Below, piece by piece: positions 39,738-50,103 of a DNA stretch of 64,000 nucleotides. The stretch is from positions 21,381 to 85,380 of the forward strand of contig NZ_FOAA01000015.1 in the NCBI RefSeq assembly GCF_900109495.1. Reading direction: 5' to 3'. Under the pieces are notes generated by a model. The model was given only the letters and a program-made list of their open reading frames with translations. It ran no database searches and was not told the DNA's origin. Source of the stretch: Ectothiorhodospira marina. GTDB taxonomy: Bacteria; Pseudomonadota; Gammaproteobacteria; Ectothiorhodospirales; Ectothiorhodospiraceae. Numbering within the stretch: the stretch's first letter is position 1; each line of letters begins with the position of its first letter. Made by a program: the position numbers and the translations under genes.

Positions 39738-40319
39738 TTACTGCTCGGTCACGCTGTTGAGCACGATGGGCTCCTTGGGTACGTCCTGATGCATGCCCTG
39801 ACTGCCGGTGGGCACGGCAACAATGCTTTCCACTACATCCATGCCTTCCACCACCTTGCCGAATACGGCGTAGCCCCAGCCCTGGGGTGTCTCGGCGGTG
39901 AAGTCCAGGAAGCGATTGTGTTCCACGTTGATGAAGAACTGCGCCGTGGCGGAGTGGGGGTTGGGGGTGCGGGCCATGGCCAGTGTGCCCACCTCGTTGC
40001 TCAGGCCGTTATTGGCCTCGTTGCGAATGGGATCGCGGGTGGGCTTTTGCTGCATGTCCGGGGTGAAGCCACCCCCCTGCACCATGAAGCCGGGAATCAC
40101 CCGGTGAAAGATGGTGCCGTCGTAGAAGCCGTCTCGCACATAGGTCAGGAAGTTCTCGACCGTCTCGGGGGCCTTGTCCGCGTAGAGTTCCAGGACCAGG
40201 GTGCCCTTGGTCGTCTCAATCTGGACCTTGGGGTTGTCGGTTTCGGCCATTACTTGGTTTCCCATGGTTAAGGACAGCAGCGCCAGGAGCACTACACACT
40301 GTCGGATCATTGATTTCAT
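39738..40319 (-). CDS. Periplasmic cyclophilin-type peptidyl-prolyl isomerase
   Basis: Catalyses cis-trans isomerisation of proline peptide bonds. The 193-residue product has a signal peptide ([22 protein letters not shown], about residues 4-25), then a full cyclophilin domain: [33 protein letters not shown] and [17 protein letters not shown]. The Arg and Phe of the active site ([14 protein letters not shown]) are present. The signal peptide points to a PpiA-like periplasmic role, although ppiA and ppiB cannot be told apart by domain alone. It precedes lpxH in the same direction and is divergent from cysS. Confidence 0.9.
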   Translation of the reverse strand: MKSMIRQCVVLLALLSLTMGNQVMAETDNPKVQIETTKGTLVLELYADKAPETVENFLTYVRDGFYDGTIFHRVIPGFMVQGGGFTPDMQQKPTRDPIRNEANNGLSNEVGTLAMARTPNPHSATAQFFINVEHNRFLDFTAETPQGWGYAVFGKVVEGMDVVESIVAVPTGSQGMHQDVPKEPIVLNSVTEQ

Positions 40320-40505
40320 GCGATTTTGTCCGTCGGAGTCACCCGTTGGTGGCCTGTGATGATAGCCGTTGCGGGCGCCCCGGGGAAGTTTGCCCGTCCG
40401 GGGCGGAGCGCGTCGGGCTTCGTGGCCGACCTTTCTGGTGTATCGTGGGACTTGGTATGCTCCATTTCCTGTCCCAATCCCGACTCATCCAGCCAGACCC
40501 GCGAC

Positions 40506-41888
40506 ATGCTGAACATATACAACACCCTGACTCGCCGCAAAGAACCCTTCAAATCCATGGAGACCGGTCGGGTGCGCATGTATGTGTGTGGCATGACCGT
40601 GTACGACTACTGCCACCTGGGACATGCGCGGGTGCTGGTGGTGTTTGACATCGTCTACCGCTACCTCCAGGCCCTGGGCTACGAGGTGACCTATATCCGC
40701 AACATCACGGATATCGATGACAAGATCATCCGTCGCGCCGCCGAGAACGGTGAGGGGATCGATGCCCTCACGGAGCGCTTCATCCAGGCCATGCACGAGG
40801 ACGCCGAGGCCCTGGGAGTGTTGCGTCCCACCGCCGAGCCCCGGGCCACGGAGCACGTGCATGAAATCCTGCACATGATCCAGCGTCTCATGGAACGGGG
40901 CTATGCCTACCAGGCCGATAACCGGGATGTGTACTACAGCGTGACCCGCTTTGAGGACTACGGCAAGCTGTCGGGCAAGCGCCTGGAGGATCTGCGCGCC
41001 GGTGAACGAGTGGCCATGGACGAGGCCAAGCGTGACCCCATGGACTTTGTCCTCTGGAAGGCCGCCAAACCTGGCGAGCCCGCCTGGGATGCCCCCTGGG
41101 GCGCGGGACGCCCCGGCTGGCATATCGAGTGCTCGGCCATGTCCACGCATTTTCTGGGCAACCACTTCGACATCCACGGCGGCGGACAGGATCTGCAGTT
41201 CCCCCACCACGAGAACGAGATCGCCCAGAGCGAGGCGGCCACCTGCGAGCACTTTGTGAACTACTGGATGCACAACGGCTTCGTGCGGGTGGACGAAGAG
41301 AAGATGTCCAAGTCCCTGGGGAATTTCTTCACCGTGCGCCAGGTGCTGGAGCATTATCGGGCCGAGGTGGTGCGCTATTTTATCCTGGGCAGCCACTATC
41401 GCAGTCCGCTGAACTACAACGACGAGGCCCTGGAGAGTGCCCGCAACGGCCTGTCGCGTCTGTATACGGCCCTGAGGGGGCTCCCGGCCCAAGCCGCTGA
41501 AGATGGCGGTGCCCAATACCGTGCCCGTTTCCATGCGGCCATGGCCGATGACTTCAACACGCCCGTGGCCCTTGCGGTGCTGTTCGACCTGGCCCATGAG
41601 ATCAACCGGCTGCGGGAGGGGCAGGCCGATGAGGCGGCCCGACTGGCGGGACTGCTCAAGGAGCTGGGCGCGATGCTCGGTATCCTGGAATCGGACCCGG
41701 AGGCCTTCCTCAAGGGCGGCAGTGCCGATGGCCCCGACGAGGCCCAGGTGGAGGACCGCATCCAGGCCCGCCTGGAGGCCCGCAAGCGCAAGGACTTCAC
41801 CGAGGCCGACCGCATTCGTGACGAACTCAAGGCCCAGGGGGTCATCCTGGAGGACGGCCCGGGCGGGACCACCTGGCGTCGAGAATAG
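40506..41888 (+). CDS. cysS: Cysteinyl-tRNA synthetase
   Basis: Charges tRNA-Cys. The 460-residue class I synthetase has the HIGH motif as HLGHAR (about residues 37-42), zinc ligands including the Cys in [20 protein letters not shown] and the HHENE motif, and the KMSKS loop as KMSKSLGNF. The anticodon-binding tail ends with [21 protein letters not shown]. The start ATG 40506 ([13 protein letters not shown]) matches the family N-terminus; the frame is open for 60 codons upstream but those residues are not conserved. Confidence 0.97.
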   Translation: MLNIYNTLTRRKEPFKSMETGRVRMYVCGMTVYDYCHLGHARVLVVFDIVYRYLQALGYEVTYIRNITDIDDKIIRRAAENGEGIDALTERFIQAMHEDAEALGVLRPTAEPRATEHVHEILHMIQRLMERGYAYQADNRDVYYSVTRFEDYGKLSGKRLEDLRAGERVAMDEAKRDPMDFVLWKAAKPGEPAWDAPWGAGRPGWHIECSAMSTHFLGNHFDIHGGGQDLQFPHHENEIAQSEAATCEHFVNYWMHNGFVRVDEEKMSKSLGNFFTVRQVLEHYRAEVVRYFILGSHYRSPLNYNDEALESARNGLSRLYTALRGLPAQAAEDGGAQYRARFHAAMADDFNTPVALAVLFDLAHEINRLREGQADEAARLAGLLKELGAMLGILESDPEAFLKGGSADGPDEAQVEDRIQARLEARKRKDFTEADRIRDELKAQGVILEDGPGGTTWRRE

Positions 41889-41932
41889 GTGGCACTCCAC
41901 CGGACGATCGCGGTTGGCCCGAGCACCCGTAC

Positions 41933-41952
41933 GGGCCGTTCGCGAACGGCCC
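41933..41952. repeat. 20-bp perfect palindrome between cysS and folD
   Basis: GGGCCGTTCG followed by its exact complement, centred on CG/CG. It is 45 bases past the cysS stop, and could form an RNA hairpin at the end of cysS, but no T run follows. Nothing else was recognised in this 195-base gap. Confidence 0.5.
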
Positions 41953-42083
41953 TGGCGGAGTATCCGTCGCCCCAGGGCTTGGGGGCGGCCCAAATCCCTG
42001 TGCCCAGGGCAGGATGGTTGGACTAGAGCGCCATAGAATGGGAAAATCCCGCCAACACTCCCACCCCCCAGGATGACCCCCCG

Positions 42084-42956
42084 ATGCCTGCCCAGATCAT
42101 CGATGGCCGCGCCACCGCGAAAACCGTTCAAGAAGAGGTCCGCCAGGCGGTGGAGGCGCGCGTTGCGGCGGGCCAGCGCCCGCCCGGTCTGGCAGTGGTG
42201 TTGGTGGGCGACGACCCGGCCTCCCAGGTCTATGTGCGCAACAAGCGTCGTGTGTGCGACGCCGTTGGCATGGTCTCCCAGTATTTCGACCTGCCGGACA
42301 ACGTCTCGCTCGGCGACCTGCTGGACGTGATCGATGACCTCAATGCCGACCCCAATATGGACGGCATCCTGGTGCAATTGCCGCTGCCCCGGCATATCGA
42401 CCCGGAGCAGGTGATCGAGCGCATCGACCCCGCCAAGGATGTGGACGGCTTTCATCCCTACAACATGGGTCGCCTGGCCCTGCGCGTGCCTCGCCTGCGT
42501 CCCTGCACCCCCTACGGTGTGAAACGCCTGCTGGACGAGACCGGGGAGACCTACAAGGGGCGTCACGGTGTGGTCATTGGCGCCTCCAATATCGTCGGTC
42601 GGCCCATGGCCCTGGAGCTGATGCTGGCCGGTGCCACGGTGACCGTCTGCCATCGCTTCACCCACGACATGCCGGTGCATGTGGGACGGGCGGATATCCT
42701 GGTGGCCGCCGCCGGGCGCCCGGGCCTGATCCAGGGCGACTGGATCCGCGAGGGCGCCACGGTGATCGATGTGGGCATCAACCGCCAGGAGGATGGCAGC
42801 CTGGTGGGCGATGTACAGTTCGATGCAGCCGCCGAGCGTGCCGCCTGGATCACGCCCGTTCCGGGCGGGGTGGGCCCCATGACGGTGGCCATGCTCATGA
42901 AGAACACCCTGCAGGCCTGCGAGGCCTCGGAGAAGGCGGGTATCTGTTTCTCGTGA
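42084..42956 (+). CDS. folD: Bifunctional methylene-THF dehydrogenase/methenyl-THF cyclohydrolase FolD
   Basis: Interconverts methylene-, methenyl- and formyl-tetrahydrofolate with NADP. The 290-residue protein has the catalytic Lys in [14 protein letters not shown], the substrate motif [13 protein letters not shown], the dinucleotide loop [17 protein letters not shown], and the C-terminal signature [18 protein letters not shown]. The start is ATG 42084 with a plain upstream region. Confidence 0.97.
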   Translation: MPAQIIDGRATAKTVQEEVRQAVEARVAAGQRPPGLAVVLVGDDPASQVYVRNKRRVCDAVGMVSQYFDLPDNVSLGDLLDVIDDLNADPNMDGILVQLPLPRHIDPEQVIERIDPAKDVDGFHPYNMGRLALRVPRLRPCTPYGVKRLLDETGETYKGRHGVVIGASNIVGRPMALELMLAGATVTVCHRFTHDMPVHVGRADILVAAAGRPGLIQGDWIREGATVIDVGINRQEDGSLVGDVQFDAAAERAAWITPVPGGVGPMTVAMLMKNTLQACEASEKAGICFS

Positions 42957-42980
42957 AATCCCGATGGCGACGCTAGGGCT

Positions 42981-43009
42981 TTGCATCGGCGCAAGGGCTT
43001 TGCTAGAGT
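42981..43009 (+). promoter_or_regulatory. Probable promoter for the leuA leader transcript
   Basis: -35 TTGCAT (42981-42986) and an extended -10, TGC followed by TAGAGT (43004-43009), are 17 bases apart. The transcript would begin near 43016 and run about 265 bases before leuA, long enough for a leader-peptide attenuator. Confidence 0.55.
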
Positions 43010-43032
43010 CCCGATTAAGAGGAAATGAAGCG

Positions 43033-43146
43033 ATGCGCCATCCCCACGCACAATCCGGCTTCGTTACGAGCGTCCCGCCCCGGGACGCCTCGCTGGCCCG
43101 TGCCTCCTGCCTGCCTCTGCTGACCCTGCCGCGACTGCCGCGCTAG
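43033..43146 (+). CDS. Possible leucine-rich leader peptide upstream of leuA
   Basis: A 37-codon reading frame begins with ATG 43033, ten bases after GAGG, and ends in CLPLLTLPRLPR with five CTG leucine codons among its last eleven. It follows a good promoter and precedes leuA, the layout of a leucine attenuator. Downstream, TGACC (43194-43198) can pair with GGGTCA to form a GC-rich hairpin, but no run of T follows, so a classical terminator is not evident. The call rests on position and leucine codons only. Confidence 0.4.
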   Translation: MRHPHAQSGFVTSVPPRDASLARASCLPLLTLPRLPR

Positions 43147-43281
43147 CGGCGACCACTTCGCCTGGCGAGGCCAAACGCACCCTAACGCAGGAATGACCGG
43201 CCCCAACCAGGGCCCGGGTCAGTGTAGAATTCCTACCCAAACACGCGGACGGCAGCGGCCGTTCCCTGGGAGTTCAGAGAC

Positions 43282-44832
43282 ATGGCAGGCAAAGAAAAAC
43301 TCTTCATTTTCGACACCACCCTTCGCGACGGCGAACAGAGCCCCGGTGCTTCCATGACCCGGGAGGAAAAGGTCCGCATCGCCAAGGGTCTGGAAAAGAT
43401 GCGCGTGGACGTGATCGAGGCGGGCTTCCCGGCTGCCAGCATCGGTGACTTCGAGTCCGTGCAGGCGGTGGCCCGGGCGGTCAAGGAAAGCACGGTCTGC
43501 GGCCTGGCCCGCGCCAAGGAGGCGGACATCGACCGTGCCGGCGAGGCCCTGCGCGACGCCAACTCCGCGCGCATCCACACCTTTCTGGCCACCTCGCCCA
43601 TCCACATGCAGCACAAGCTCAAGATGACCCCCGGTCAGGTGGTCGAGCAGGCCGTCCTGGCCGTGCAGCGTGCCCGCCAATGGACGGACAACGTGGAGTT
43701 CTCCCCCGAGGATGCCGGCCGCTCCGAACTCGACTTCCTCTGCCGGGTGATCGAGGCAGTGATCGATGCGGGTGCCACCACCATCAACATCCCGGACACC
43801 GTGGGCTACAACATCCCCCAGCAGTTCGGCGAGCTGATCAAGAACCTGCGTGAGCGGGTGCCCAATGCCGACAAGGCCGTCTTCTCCGTGCACTGTCACA
43901 ACGACCTGGGCGTGGCCGTGGCCAACTCCCTGGCCGCCGTGCTCAATGGTGCACGGCAGGTGGAATGCACCATCAACGGCCTCGGCGAGCGTGCCGGCAA
44001 TGCCGCCCTGGAAGAGGTCGTCATGGCGGTACGCACCCGTCAGGATGTCTTCCCCTGTGACACCACCCTGGACACCACCCAGATCGTACCCTGTTCGCGG
44101 CTGGTCTCCACCATCACCGGTTTCCCGGTGCAGCCCAACAAGGCCATTGTGGGCGCCAATGCCTTTGCCCATGAGTCGGGCATTCATCAGGATGGCGTGC
44201 TCAAGCACCGCGACACCTACGAGATCATGCGGGCTCAGGATGTGGGTTGGTCGGACAATCGGATCGTGCTTGGCAAGCATTCAGGCCGTAACGCCTTCCG
44301 CACCCGTCTCAAGGATCTGGCCATTGATTTCGAGTCCGAGGAGGAATTGAACGAGGCCTTCGCCCGGTTCAAGGAACTGGCGGACAAGAAGCACGAGATC
44401 TACGACGAGGATCTCCAGGCCCTGGCCACCGAGGCCGCCATCGCCATGGAATACGAGCGCGCCAAACTGGTGTCGCTGCGGGTGTGCTCGGAGACCGGCG
44501 AGACGCCGGTGGCCCAGGTGACGGTGAATGTGGAGGGCGAGGAACGCCACGGTGAGGCCGAGGGCAGTGGTCCGGTGGATGCCGCCTTCAAGGCCATCGA
44601 AACGGTGATGCACAGCGGCACGCAATTGCTCCTGTACTCGGTGAACAACATCACCAGTGGCACCGATGCCCAGGGTGAGGTGACCGTACGCCTGGAGAAG
44701 GCCGGGCGCATCGTCAATGGACAGGGGGCCGATACGGACATCGTCATCGCCTCGGCCAAGTCCTACCTGAACGCGTTGAACCGCCTCGTGACGCCCGATC
44801 ATCGGGCTCATCCCCAGCGCGGAGATGTCTGA
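43282..44832 (+). CDS. leuA: 2-isopropylmalate synthase
   Basis: First committed enzyme of leucine synthesis, condensing acetyl-CoA with 2-oxoisovalerate. The 516-residue protein begins with [19 protein letters not shown] (DTTLRDGEQ motif), has the metal-binding [29 protein letters not shown], and the C-terminal regulatory domain (about residues 390-500) that binds leucine as feedback inhibitor. GGGAG lies 10 bases before the ATG. The next gene starts within its last codons. leuBCD are not in this window. Confidence 0.96.
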   Translation: MAGKEKLFIFDTTLRDGEQSPGASMTREEKVRIAKGLEKMRVDVIEAGFPAASIGDFESVQAVARAVKESTVCGLARAKEADIDRAGEALRDANSARIHTFLATSPIHMQHKLKMTPGQVVEQAVLAVQRARQWTDNVEFSPEDAGRSELDFLCRVIEAVIDAGATTINIPDTVGYNIPQQFGELIKNLRERVPNADKAVFSVHCHNDLGVAVANSLAAVLNGARQVECTINGLGERAGNAALEEVVMAVRTRQDVFPCDTTLDTTQIVPCSRLVSTITGFPVQPNKAIVGANAFAHESGIHQDGVLKHRDTYEIMRAQDVGWSDNRIVLGKHSGRNAFRTRLKDLAIDFESEEELNEAFARFKELADKKHEIYDEDLQALATEAAIAMEYERAKLVSLRVCSETGETPVAQVTVNVEGEERHGEAEGSGPVDAAFKAIETVMHSGTQLLLYSVNNITSGTDAQGEVTVRLEKAGRIVNGQGADTDIVIASAKSYLNALNRLVTPDHRAHPQRGDV

Positions 44833-45742
44833 TCAAGGCCAGGTCATGGATGAAGCCCGGCGACGGCAGTACCTGAAGGCGATGGGGATACAGGTCTGGG
44901 TACCGCGCCGGGAACCGGAGGCGAGCCTGGATCTGTCTCCTCCAGAGCCAGTGGCCATGCCGCCTGCTTCGACACCGGTGCCGGAGCAGGCGGCAGCTGT
45001 GGAGGTGCCACCCGTGGTGATGGATGCCTCCGTGGGACGTGAATCGCCCCCGGAGCCGGAGATGCCGCCCTGGCTGGACGAAGCGCCGTGGCCCGACGAG
45101 GCCTATGAGCCGGTGATGCCCTCGGGTGAGGGCTACGATGAGCCTGATCTCCCTGAGCCGGACGATGGGGTGTCCACCCTGGATTGGGAGGGGCTGGCTG
45201 CCCGGGTGGCCCAGTGCACCCATTGCAACGAGCTTGTGCAAACCCGCACCCAGACTGTGTTCGGGGTGGGTGACCGTCAGGCCGATTGGCTGTTTATCGG
45301 TGAGGCCCCCGGTGCCGAGGAAGATCGTCAGGGCGAGCCCTTTGTGGGGCGGGCCGGCAAGTTGCTGGACAGCATGCTCGCCGCCCTGGGCAAGAAACGG
45401 GGGGAGGGCGTGTACATCGCCAATATCCTCAAGTGTCATCCACCTCGTAACCGGGATCCCTCCCCCGAGGAGGCCCGTGCCTGTCGGGCCTATCTGGATC
45501 GCCAGATCCAGTTGATTCGTCCGAAGATCCTGGTGGCACTTGGGCGGGTGGCCGCCCAGAATCTGCTGGATACCGGGGACGCCCTGGGCAGCTTGCGCGG
45601 TCGTGTGCTGGAGTACCGGGGTATCCCGGTGGTGGTGACCTACCACCCGGCGTATCTGCTTCGCCGCCCCTCGGAAAAGCGCAAGTCCTGGGAGGATCTG
45701 TGCCGGGCCATGGACCAGATGCAGGCCGAACAGCCATCATGA
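44825..45742 (+). CDS. Family 4-type uracil-DNA glycosylase with Fe-S cluster
   Basis: Removes uracil from DNA. The 305-residue protein has a Pro/Glu-rich, probably disordered N-terminal extension of about 120 residues, then the catalytic domain with motif [21 protein letters not shown], cluster cysteines in [20 protein letters not shown] and EARACRAYL, and the late motif TYHPAYLLR. Some close relatives are annotated as DNA polymerase-associated proteins, but the glycosylase motifs are clear. It starts within the end of leuA (8-base overlap) and overlaps rimI by four bases. Confidence 0.9.
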   Translation: MSDQGQVMDEARRRQYLKAMGIQVWVPRREPEASLDLSPPEPVAMPPASTPVPEQAAAVEVPPVVMDASVGRESPPEPEMPPWLDEAPWPDEAYEPVMPSGEGYDEPDLPEPDDGVSTLDWEGLAARVAQCTHCNELVQTRTQTVFGVGDRQADWLFIGEAPGAEEDRQGEPFVGRAGKLLDSMLAALGKKRGEGVYIANILKCHPPRNRDPSPEEARACRAYLDRQIQLIRPKILVALGRVAAQNLLDTGDALGSLRGRVLEYRGIPVVVTYHPAYLLRRPSEKRKSWEDLCRAMDQMQAEQPS

Positions 45743-46206
45743 ACGCGGTCACTGCCCCCAACCTGGCGTTGCGCCCCATGGTACGCAATGACGTGCCACG
45801 GGTGATGGAGGTGGAGCCTCGGGCGTATCCGTATTCATGGACCGAGGCCATCTTCCGGGACTGCCTGCGGGTGGGCTATTCCTGTTGGGTGCTGGAGGAC
45901 GCCGGCACCGGTCATCTCATCGGCTATGGGGTCATGTCCATGGCGGTGGGAGAGTGCCATGTGCTCAACCTGACCGTGCGCCCGGAGATGCAGGGGCAGG
46001 GTCTTGGACGCCATCTGCTGCGGTCCTTTCTGGATCTGGCCAGGGAGCGACGTGTGGAGACGGTCTTCCTGGAGGTGCGCCCCTCCAATGTCCCGGCGCT
46101 GGCCCTTTATCGCACCGAGGGCTTCAACGAGGTGGGCTTGCGTCGCGGTTATTATCCCGCCGCCCACGGTCGGGAGGATGCCCTGGTGATGGCCATGCAT
46201 CTGTGA
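45739..46206 (+). CDS. rimI: Ribosomal protein S18-alanine N-acetyltransferase RimI
   Basis: A GNAT-family enzyme of 155 residues that acetylates the N-terminal alanine of S18. It shows LRPMVRNDVPRVMEVEPRAYPYSWT, the acetyl-CoA loop RPEMQGQGLGRHLLRSFLDL and VFLEVRPSNVPALALYRTEGF near the C-terminus, all typical of RimI. It starts with ATG 45739, overlapping the preceding stop as ATGA. Its substrate gene, rpsR, is 34 kb away in this window. Confidence 0.92.
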   Translation: MNAVTAPNLALRPMVRNDVPRVMEVEPRAYPYSWTEAIFRDCLRVGYSCWVLEDAGTGHLIGYGVMSMAVGECHVLNLTVRPEMQGQGLGRHLLRSFLDLARERRVETVFLEVRPSNVPALALYRTEGFNEVGLRRGYYPAAHGREDALVMAMHL

Positions 46207-46208
46207 GT

Positions 46209-49200
46209 TCACTGGCGCAGTCGCGTATCCAGCACGTTCAGAAAATGCTCCACGTCCAGGGGCTTGGTCAGGTATTCATCAAAGCCGACGCTGATGCCAC
46301 GCTCCACATCCCGTTCGGTGGCGAAGGCTGTCAGGGCCATGATCGGGATGGCAGCGGTGGCCGGGTTGGCGCGTAGCCGCTTGAGTACCTGATAGCCGTC
46401 CAGTTCTGGCATGTTGATGTCCAGCAGGATCAGGTTGGGTGTGTGGGCAGCAGCCAATTCCAGGCCCAGGCCCGGGTTGGGTGCGCTGAGCAGACGCAGG
46501 TGGGGGCGCCGGGTGAGGATCTGCGCCACCAGGCGCAGGTTGGCCGGATTGTCGTCGATATGCAGGACGGTGTGGGTTCGGGTTGCATCCTCCTTTGATC
46601 CGGGTTGGCTCTGTGTTTCCATGCGGCTCACCTCCACGGACTCCTGAACACCCTGGGGCAAGCGCACCCAGAAGGTGCTGCCTTCCCCAGGCTGGCTGTC
46701 CACGCCGATCTCTCCCCCCATGACCTCGATCAGCCGACGACTGATGGCCAGCCCGATGCCTGTCCCCTCCACGCCGTCGGTACAGCCTTCCAAGCGGGTG
46801 AAGGGCTGGAAGAGTTGGTCCAGCTTGTCCGGGGGGATGCCCTTGCCAGTATCGGTCACGCTGATGCGCAGCCAGTCCTCCTCCTCATCGCCGCGGATAT
46901 CCAGGCGCACATCGCCGCCATCCCGGTTGTACTTGATGGCGTTGGAAAGCAGATTGATCATCACCTGCTTGAGGCGCATCCGGTCGGCCAGGGCCACCTG
47001 GTCCGTGTGCTGTCCCGGGTCGATGCGGATCTGTCGAGCGTCGGCCAGGGGGGTGACCAGCATGAGGCATTCGCTCACCAACTCTTGCAGCGGAATGTCC
47101 TCAATGGAGAGCTCCACCCGACCGGCCTCCACGCTGGACAGGTCCAGCACCTCATTGATGAGATCCAGCAGGTGGCGACCGCCCTTGAGGATCTCGCGCA
47201 CACTGTCCGTCTGGAGCTCGTCCAGGGTAGGGTCGGTTTCCAACAACTGGGCAAATCCCAGCACGGCGTTCATGGGTGTGCGCAACTCATGGCTCATGTT
47301 GGAGAGAAACTCCGACTTGGCCTGGCTGGCCCGCTCGGCCTGCTCCTTGGCCCGGCGCAGGTCTTCCTCTGCCTGCTTGCGGTCGCTGATGTCCTTGTGG
47401 CTGACCACCAACTGCCGGCTGGATGCCGGCCCACCATCCAGGGGGTTGGCCAGCACCAGGAAGGCCGCACCCTCCATCTGATACTCATCCTCGAAGTGCT
47501 GGGCCTCGCCACGCAGCACCTGGCGGATTCCTTCCGCGATCCGTTGCGCCTCCCGGGCCGCCTTGCCCTGAACTGCGCCACACAGGGAAAGATAGTTGAT
47601 GCCCTGTCCCACCGGGTCCTGGGCGCCTTCATGGTGGCGGCCAAAGTCATCCCAGGCACCATTCACGGCAATGATCCTGCCCTCGTGATCCAGCACGCAG
47701 ATGCTGGAGCGCAATGAGTCGATGATGGCCTGTGTGAAGGCCAGTGTTCTGGCCTCGCGTTCCTGGGCTGCGGCCTCGATGGCGCGGCGCTTGCGTTCCC
47801 GTTCCATCTGGTGGAGGGCGTGAGAGATGTCCTCGACGATGCCCCGCAGTGATTGCAGTACATCCGCGGTGAACAGGCCCTTGTCGCGCCCCATGAAGCT
47901 GGCCAGGCCCAGCAGTTCGTCGCCCCGGAACAGCACAAAATGGACGCAGGTACGGATGCCGGTTCCAGCCGACCACGCCCGCCAGGCCTCGGGCGTATCG
48001 GGTGACTGGCAGTCCTTGCACAGCAGAGGGCGATCGTTCAGGCATTCCCAGGGGTTGCCCCGGAGCATCTCCCAGGTCTGTTGCAGAGGCAGCCCCTGGG
48101 CCTGTTCTTCACTCAGTCCGTGGACCACGGGTTTTTTCAGCTGGGCATCACCGCGGTGGCGCAGGCTGATGGCGCAGGCATCCAGCCCGCCCTGTTCCAC
48201 GACGATGCAGGCCGTGCGATGCAGCAGGCGCCACTCATCATCGATGCGGTTGATGCATTGATTCACCTGGGTGCGGGTCGCATACAGGCGGAAGATCTGC
48301 TCCAGGCGTGACTGGGCCAGCTTGCGCTCGGTGATATCGCGATTGACGCCGCGCCGACCCAGGTAGGTGCCGTCGTTGTCCATGACCGGCTGACACTGGT
48401 GTTCGATCCAGCGAATCGCTCCATCGGGCCGATGCACCGCGAACTCCAGGGCCATGTGGGGCAGATCACTTTGCTGATGGGCCACTTCGTCGAGGTGCTT
48501 GCGCCAGCGCTGCGTATCCTCCGGAGTGAAAAGTGTGTCCATCATGTTCGGATCACGCAGGAAGGCTTCCGGGGGATGCCCACTGATGTCTTCACAGCCA
48601 GGGGATACGTAGACATAGCGGCCATCGGCCCCATACCAGTAGTCCCAGTCCGGCGAATGCTGGGCTGCAATCCGGTAGCACCGTTCACTCTCGCGCAGTT
48701 GCTCATGGGCGGTGCGCAACTCCTCCTCATGACGCACCCGCTCGGTGAGGTCCACCAGGGCGCAGGCAAACTCCAGATCGCGACCGTCCCTGCCCGGCAG
48801 TCGCGCCACATGCAATTCACCCGGGAAACGGTCTCGTTGCTCGGGACTGCCCGTAAAGCGGATCTCTGCCACTCGGGCCTGTCCCTCGAGCGCGGCCTGG
48901 CGCAGGGCCTTCTGGACGACGTTCTCGTGTTCCCGGTCCACCAGGCTGCACAGCCGCTGCCGCCGCAAGTGGCTCACATCCAGTTTGAACGCCCTGGCTG
49001 CCTCCTGATTGGCCTCCAGGATCATGCCGCCTTGATCCACCACCAGCGAGGCCATGGGCAGACCACCAAAGAAGGCGGCGTAGTTTTCCAGCAACCGTTG
49101 AGTCAGGAACTGGGATTCGCGCAGTTCGGCGTTCTGGATTTCCAATTCTGATTCATACACGCTGAGGGTCTGGACCAATTGGGCCAGGGTCACCTCGCCC

Positions 49201-49298
49201 TGTTTGAGCAGTTCCTCGGCCTGTGCGAAATCGCCTTCCTGAACGGCGCGTTGGGCGCGTTTCAGGGCAGGGTGGGTCTGGGCGTCGTCTTGAGGCAT
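46209..49298 (-). CDS. Hybrid sensor histidine kinase/response regulator with PAS and GAF domains
   Basis: A protein of about 1029 residues with no transmembrane segment. Order: N-terminal helical region, PAS (LPMASLVVDQGGMILEANQE), PAS with PAC (IAAQHSPDWDYWYGADGRYV), a GAF-like region, a third PAS (SSICVLDHEGRIIAVNGAWD), HisKA with the phosphorylated His in NMSHELRTPMNAVLGF, HATPase_c with LLSNAIKYNRDGG, DTGKGIPP and GTGIGLAISRRL, and a C-terminal receiver with LILLDINMPELDG. Autophosphorylation and transfer to its own receiver Asp are implied. I prefer ATG 49298 (MPQDDAQTHP); upstream ATG 49385 is possible. Tail-to-tail with rimI. Confidence 0.88.
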   Translation of the reverse strand: MPQDDAQTHPALKRAQRAVQEGDFAQAEELLKQGEVTLAQLVQTLSVYESELEIQNAELRESQFLTQRLLENYAAFFGGLPMASLVVDQGGMILEANQEAARAFKLDVSHLRRQRLCSLVDREHENVVQKALRQAALEGQARVAEIRFTGSPEQRDRFPGELHVARLPGRDGRDLEFACALVDLTERVRHEEELRTAHEQLRESERCYRIAAQHSPDWDYWYGADGRYVYVSPGCEDISGHPPEAFLRDPNMMDTLFTPEDTQRWRKHLDEVAHQQSDLPHMALEFAVHRPDGAIRWIEHQCQPVMDNDGTYLGRRGVNRDITERKLAQSRLEQIFRLYATRTQVNQCINRIDDEWRLLHRTACIVVEQGGLDACAISLRHRGDAQLKKPVVHGLSEEQAQGLPLQQTWEMLRGNPWECLNDRPLLCKDCQSPDTPEAWRAWSAGTGIRTCVHFVLFRGDELLGLASFMGRDKGLFTADVLQSLRGIVEDISHALHQMERERKRRAIEAAAQEREARTLAFTQAIIDSLRSSICVLDHEGRIIAVNGAWDDFGRHHEGAQDPVGQGINYLSLCGAVQGKAAREAQRIAEGIRQVLRGEAQHFEDEYQMEGAAFLVLANPLDGGPASSRQLVVSHKDISDRKQAEEDLRRAKEQAERASQAKSEFLSNMSHELRTPMNAVLGFAQLLETDPTLDELQTDSVREILKGGRHLLDLINEVLDLSSVEAGRVELSIEDIPLQELVSECLMLVTPLADARQIRIDPGQHTDQVALADRMRLKQVMINLLSNAIKYNRDGGDVRLDIRGDEEEDWLRISVTDTGKGIPPDKLDQLFQPFTRLEGCTDGVEGTGIGLAISRRLIEVMGGEIGVDSQPGEGSTFWVRLPQGVQESVEVSRMETQSQPGSKEDATRTHTVLHIDDNPANLRLVAQILTRRPHLRLLSAPNPGLGLELAAAHTPNLILLDINMPELDGYQVLKRLRANPATAAIPIMALTAFATERDVERGISVGFDEYLTKPLDVEHFLNVLDTRLRQ

Positions 49299-49548
49299 CG
49301 CCAACAATGTGCAGGCCGCGCGGACACGGCATGGGCAGAGACCATCGCTTGGGCATGGCCCGTGGGCAGCCAAGGATCCTTTCATGGCGGGTGTCCGAGT
49401 TTACAGGGGGTGTGGGGGCGATACAATTCGCCCCGTGAGCGGCGCACTTCAGGCCTGTCCAGTGGCGTGCATTCCCGTGTCAACGCAATCCGCCCTGGTG
49501 CGTATTACCCCGTGAACACACCGGAAAGACTCCATGGGGAGACATGTC

Positions 49549-50094
49549 ATGAACCGTAAGCCGACGCAACAATCCCGCCTCAACCTGCCCCGTTCCCTGC
49601 TTGCCGGGGCGGTGGCCCTGTCACTGGCCCTGGGGGGGGTGGCTGTCGCCTCAGCCCAGCCAACGGGCAGCGATCGGCCATGTGTCGAACGAGGCGCACC
49701 GTGGGGCGACAAGGGCAGGGCCGAGTCCCGCCAGAATCTGGACCAGGAACAGCGCCAGGCCCTGCGTGAGCAACGGGAGGAACGTCGCCAGGCCTGGGCC
49801 GATATGAGCGATGAGGAACGCCAGGCCTTGCGTGAACGGCGTAGCGAGCATCGCAAGGCCTGGCGGGAGATGGACGATCCTGATCGCCAGGCCCTGCGCG
49901 AAACGATGCAGGAACGCCGTCAGGCCTGGAATGATATGGACGAGGATGAACGCCAGGCCCTGCGTGAACGCAAGCAGGAGCGCCGCGCTGCCTGGGAGGC
50001 CAAAAGCCCTGAGGAACGCCGTGAGATGCGCGAAAGACTCCGGGACATGGATCCCGAAGCGCGCCGTGAATGGTTCCAGCAGCAACGCGGTTGA
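49549..50094 (+). CDS. Exported protein with 22-residue Arg/Glu-rich tandem repeats
   Basis: A 181-residue protein with a signal peptide (LLAGAVALSLALGGVAVASA) and then four to five tandem 22-residue units with the pattern ERQALRERxxERRxAWxxMxxE (about residues 70-165). The units predict a long charged helix or coiled coil, as in Spy/CpxP-like and DUF3106 proteins. GGGGAG lies six bases before ATG 49549; ATG 49534 is an alternative. It begins a run of genes that continues with a sigma factor, so it may be an envelope chaperone or sensor. Function not established. Confidence 0.75.
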   Translation: MNRKPTQQSRLNLPRSLLAGAVALSLALGGVAVASAQPTGSDRPCVERGAPWGDKGRAESRQNLDQEQRQALREQREERRQAWADMSDEERQALRERRSEHRKAWREMDDPDRQALRETMQERRQAWNDMDEDERQALRERKQERRAAWEAKSPEERREMRERLRDMDPEARREWFQQQRG

Positions 50095-50103
50095 TGCGGA
50101 GGC

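Noticed and set aside
41933..41952. Intrinsic terminator of cysS
   Set aside because: The palindrome is perfect but no T run follows, so only a structural repeat is recorded.
40485..42986. A long antisense open frame covering cysS and folD
   Set aside because: It is a shadow of cysS and folD. It has no credible start, domain or ribosome-binding site.
49745..50020. CRISPR-like array
   Set aside because: The repeats are coding, contiguous, without spacers, and give a regular 22-residue protein repeat.
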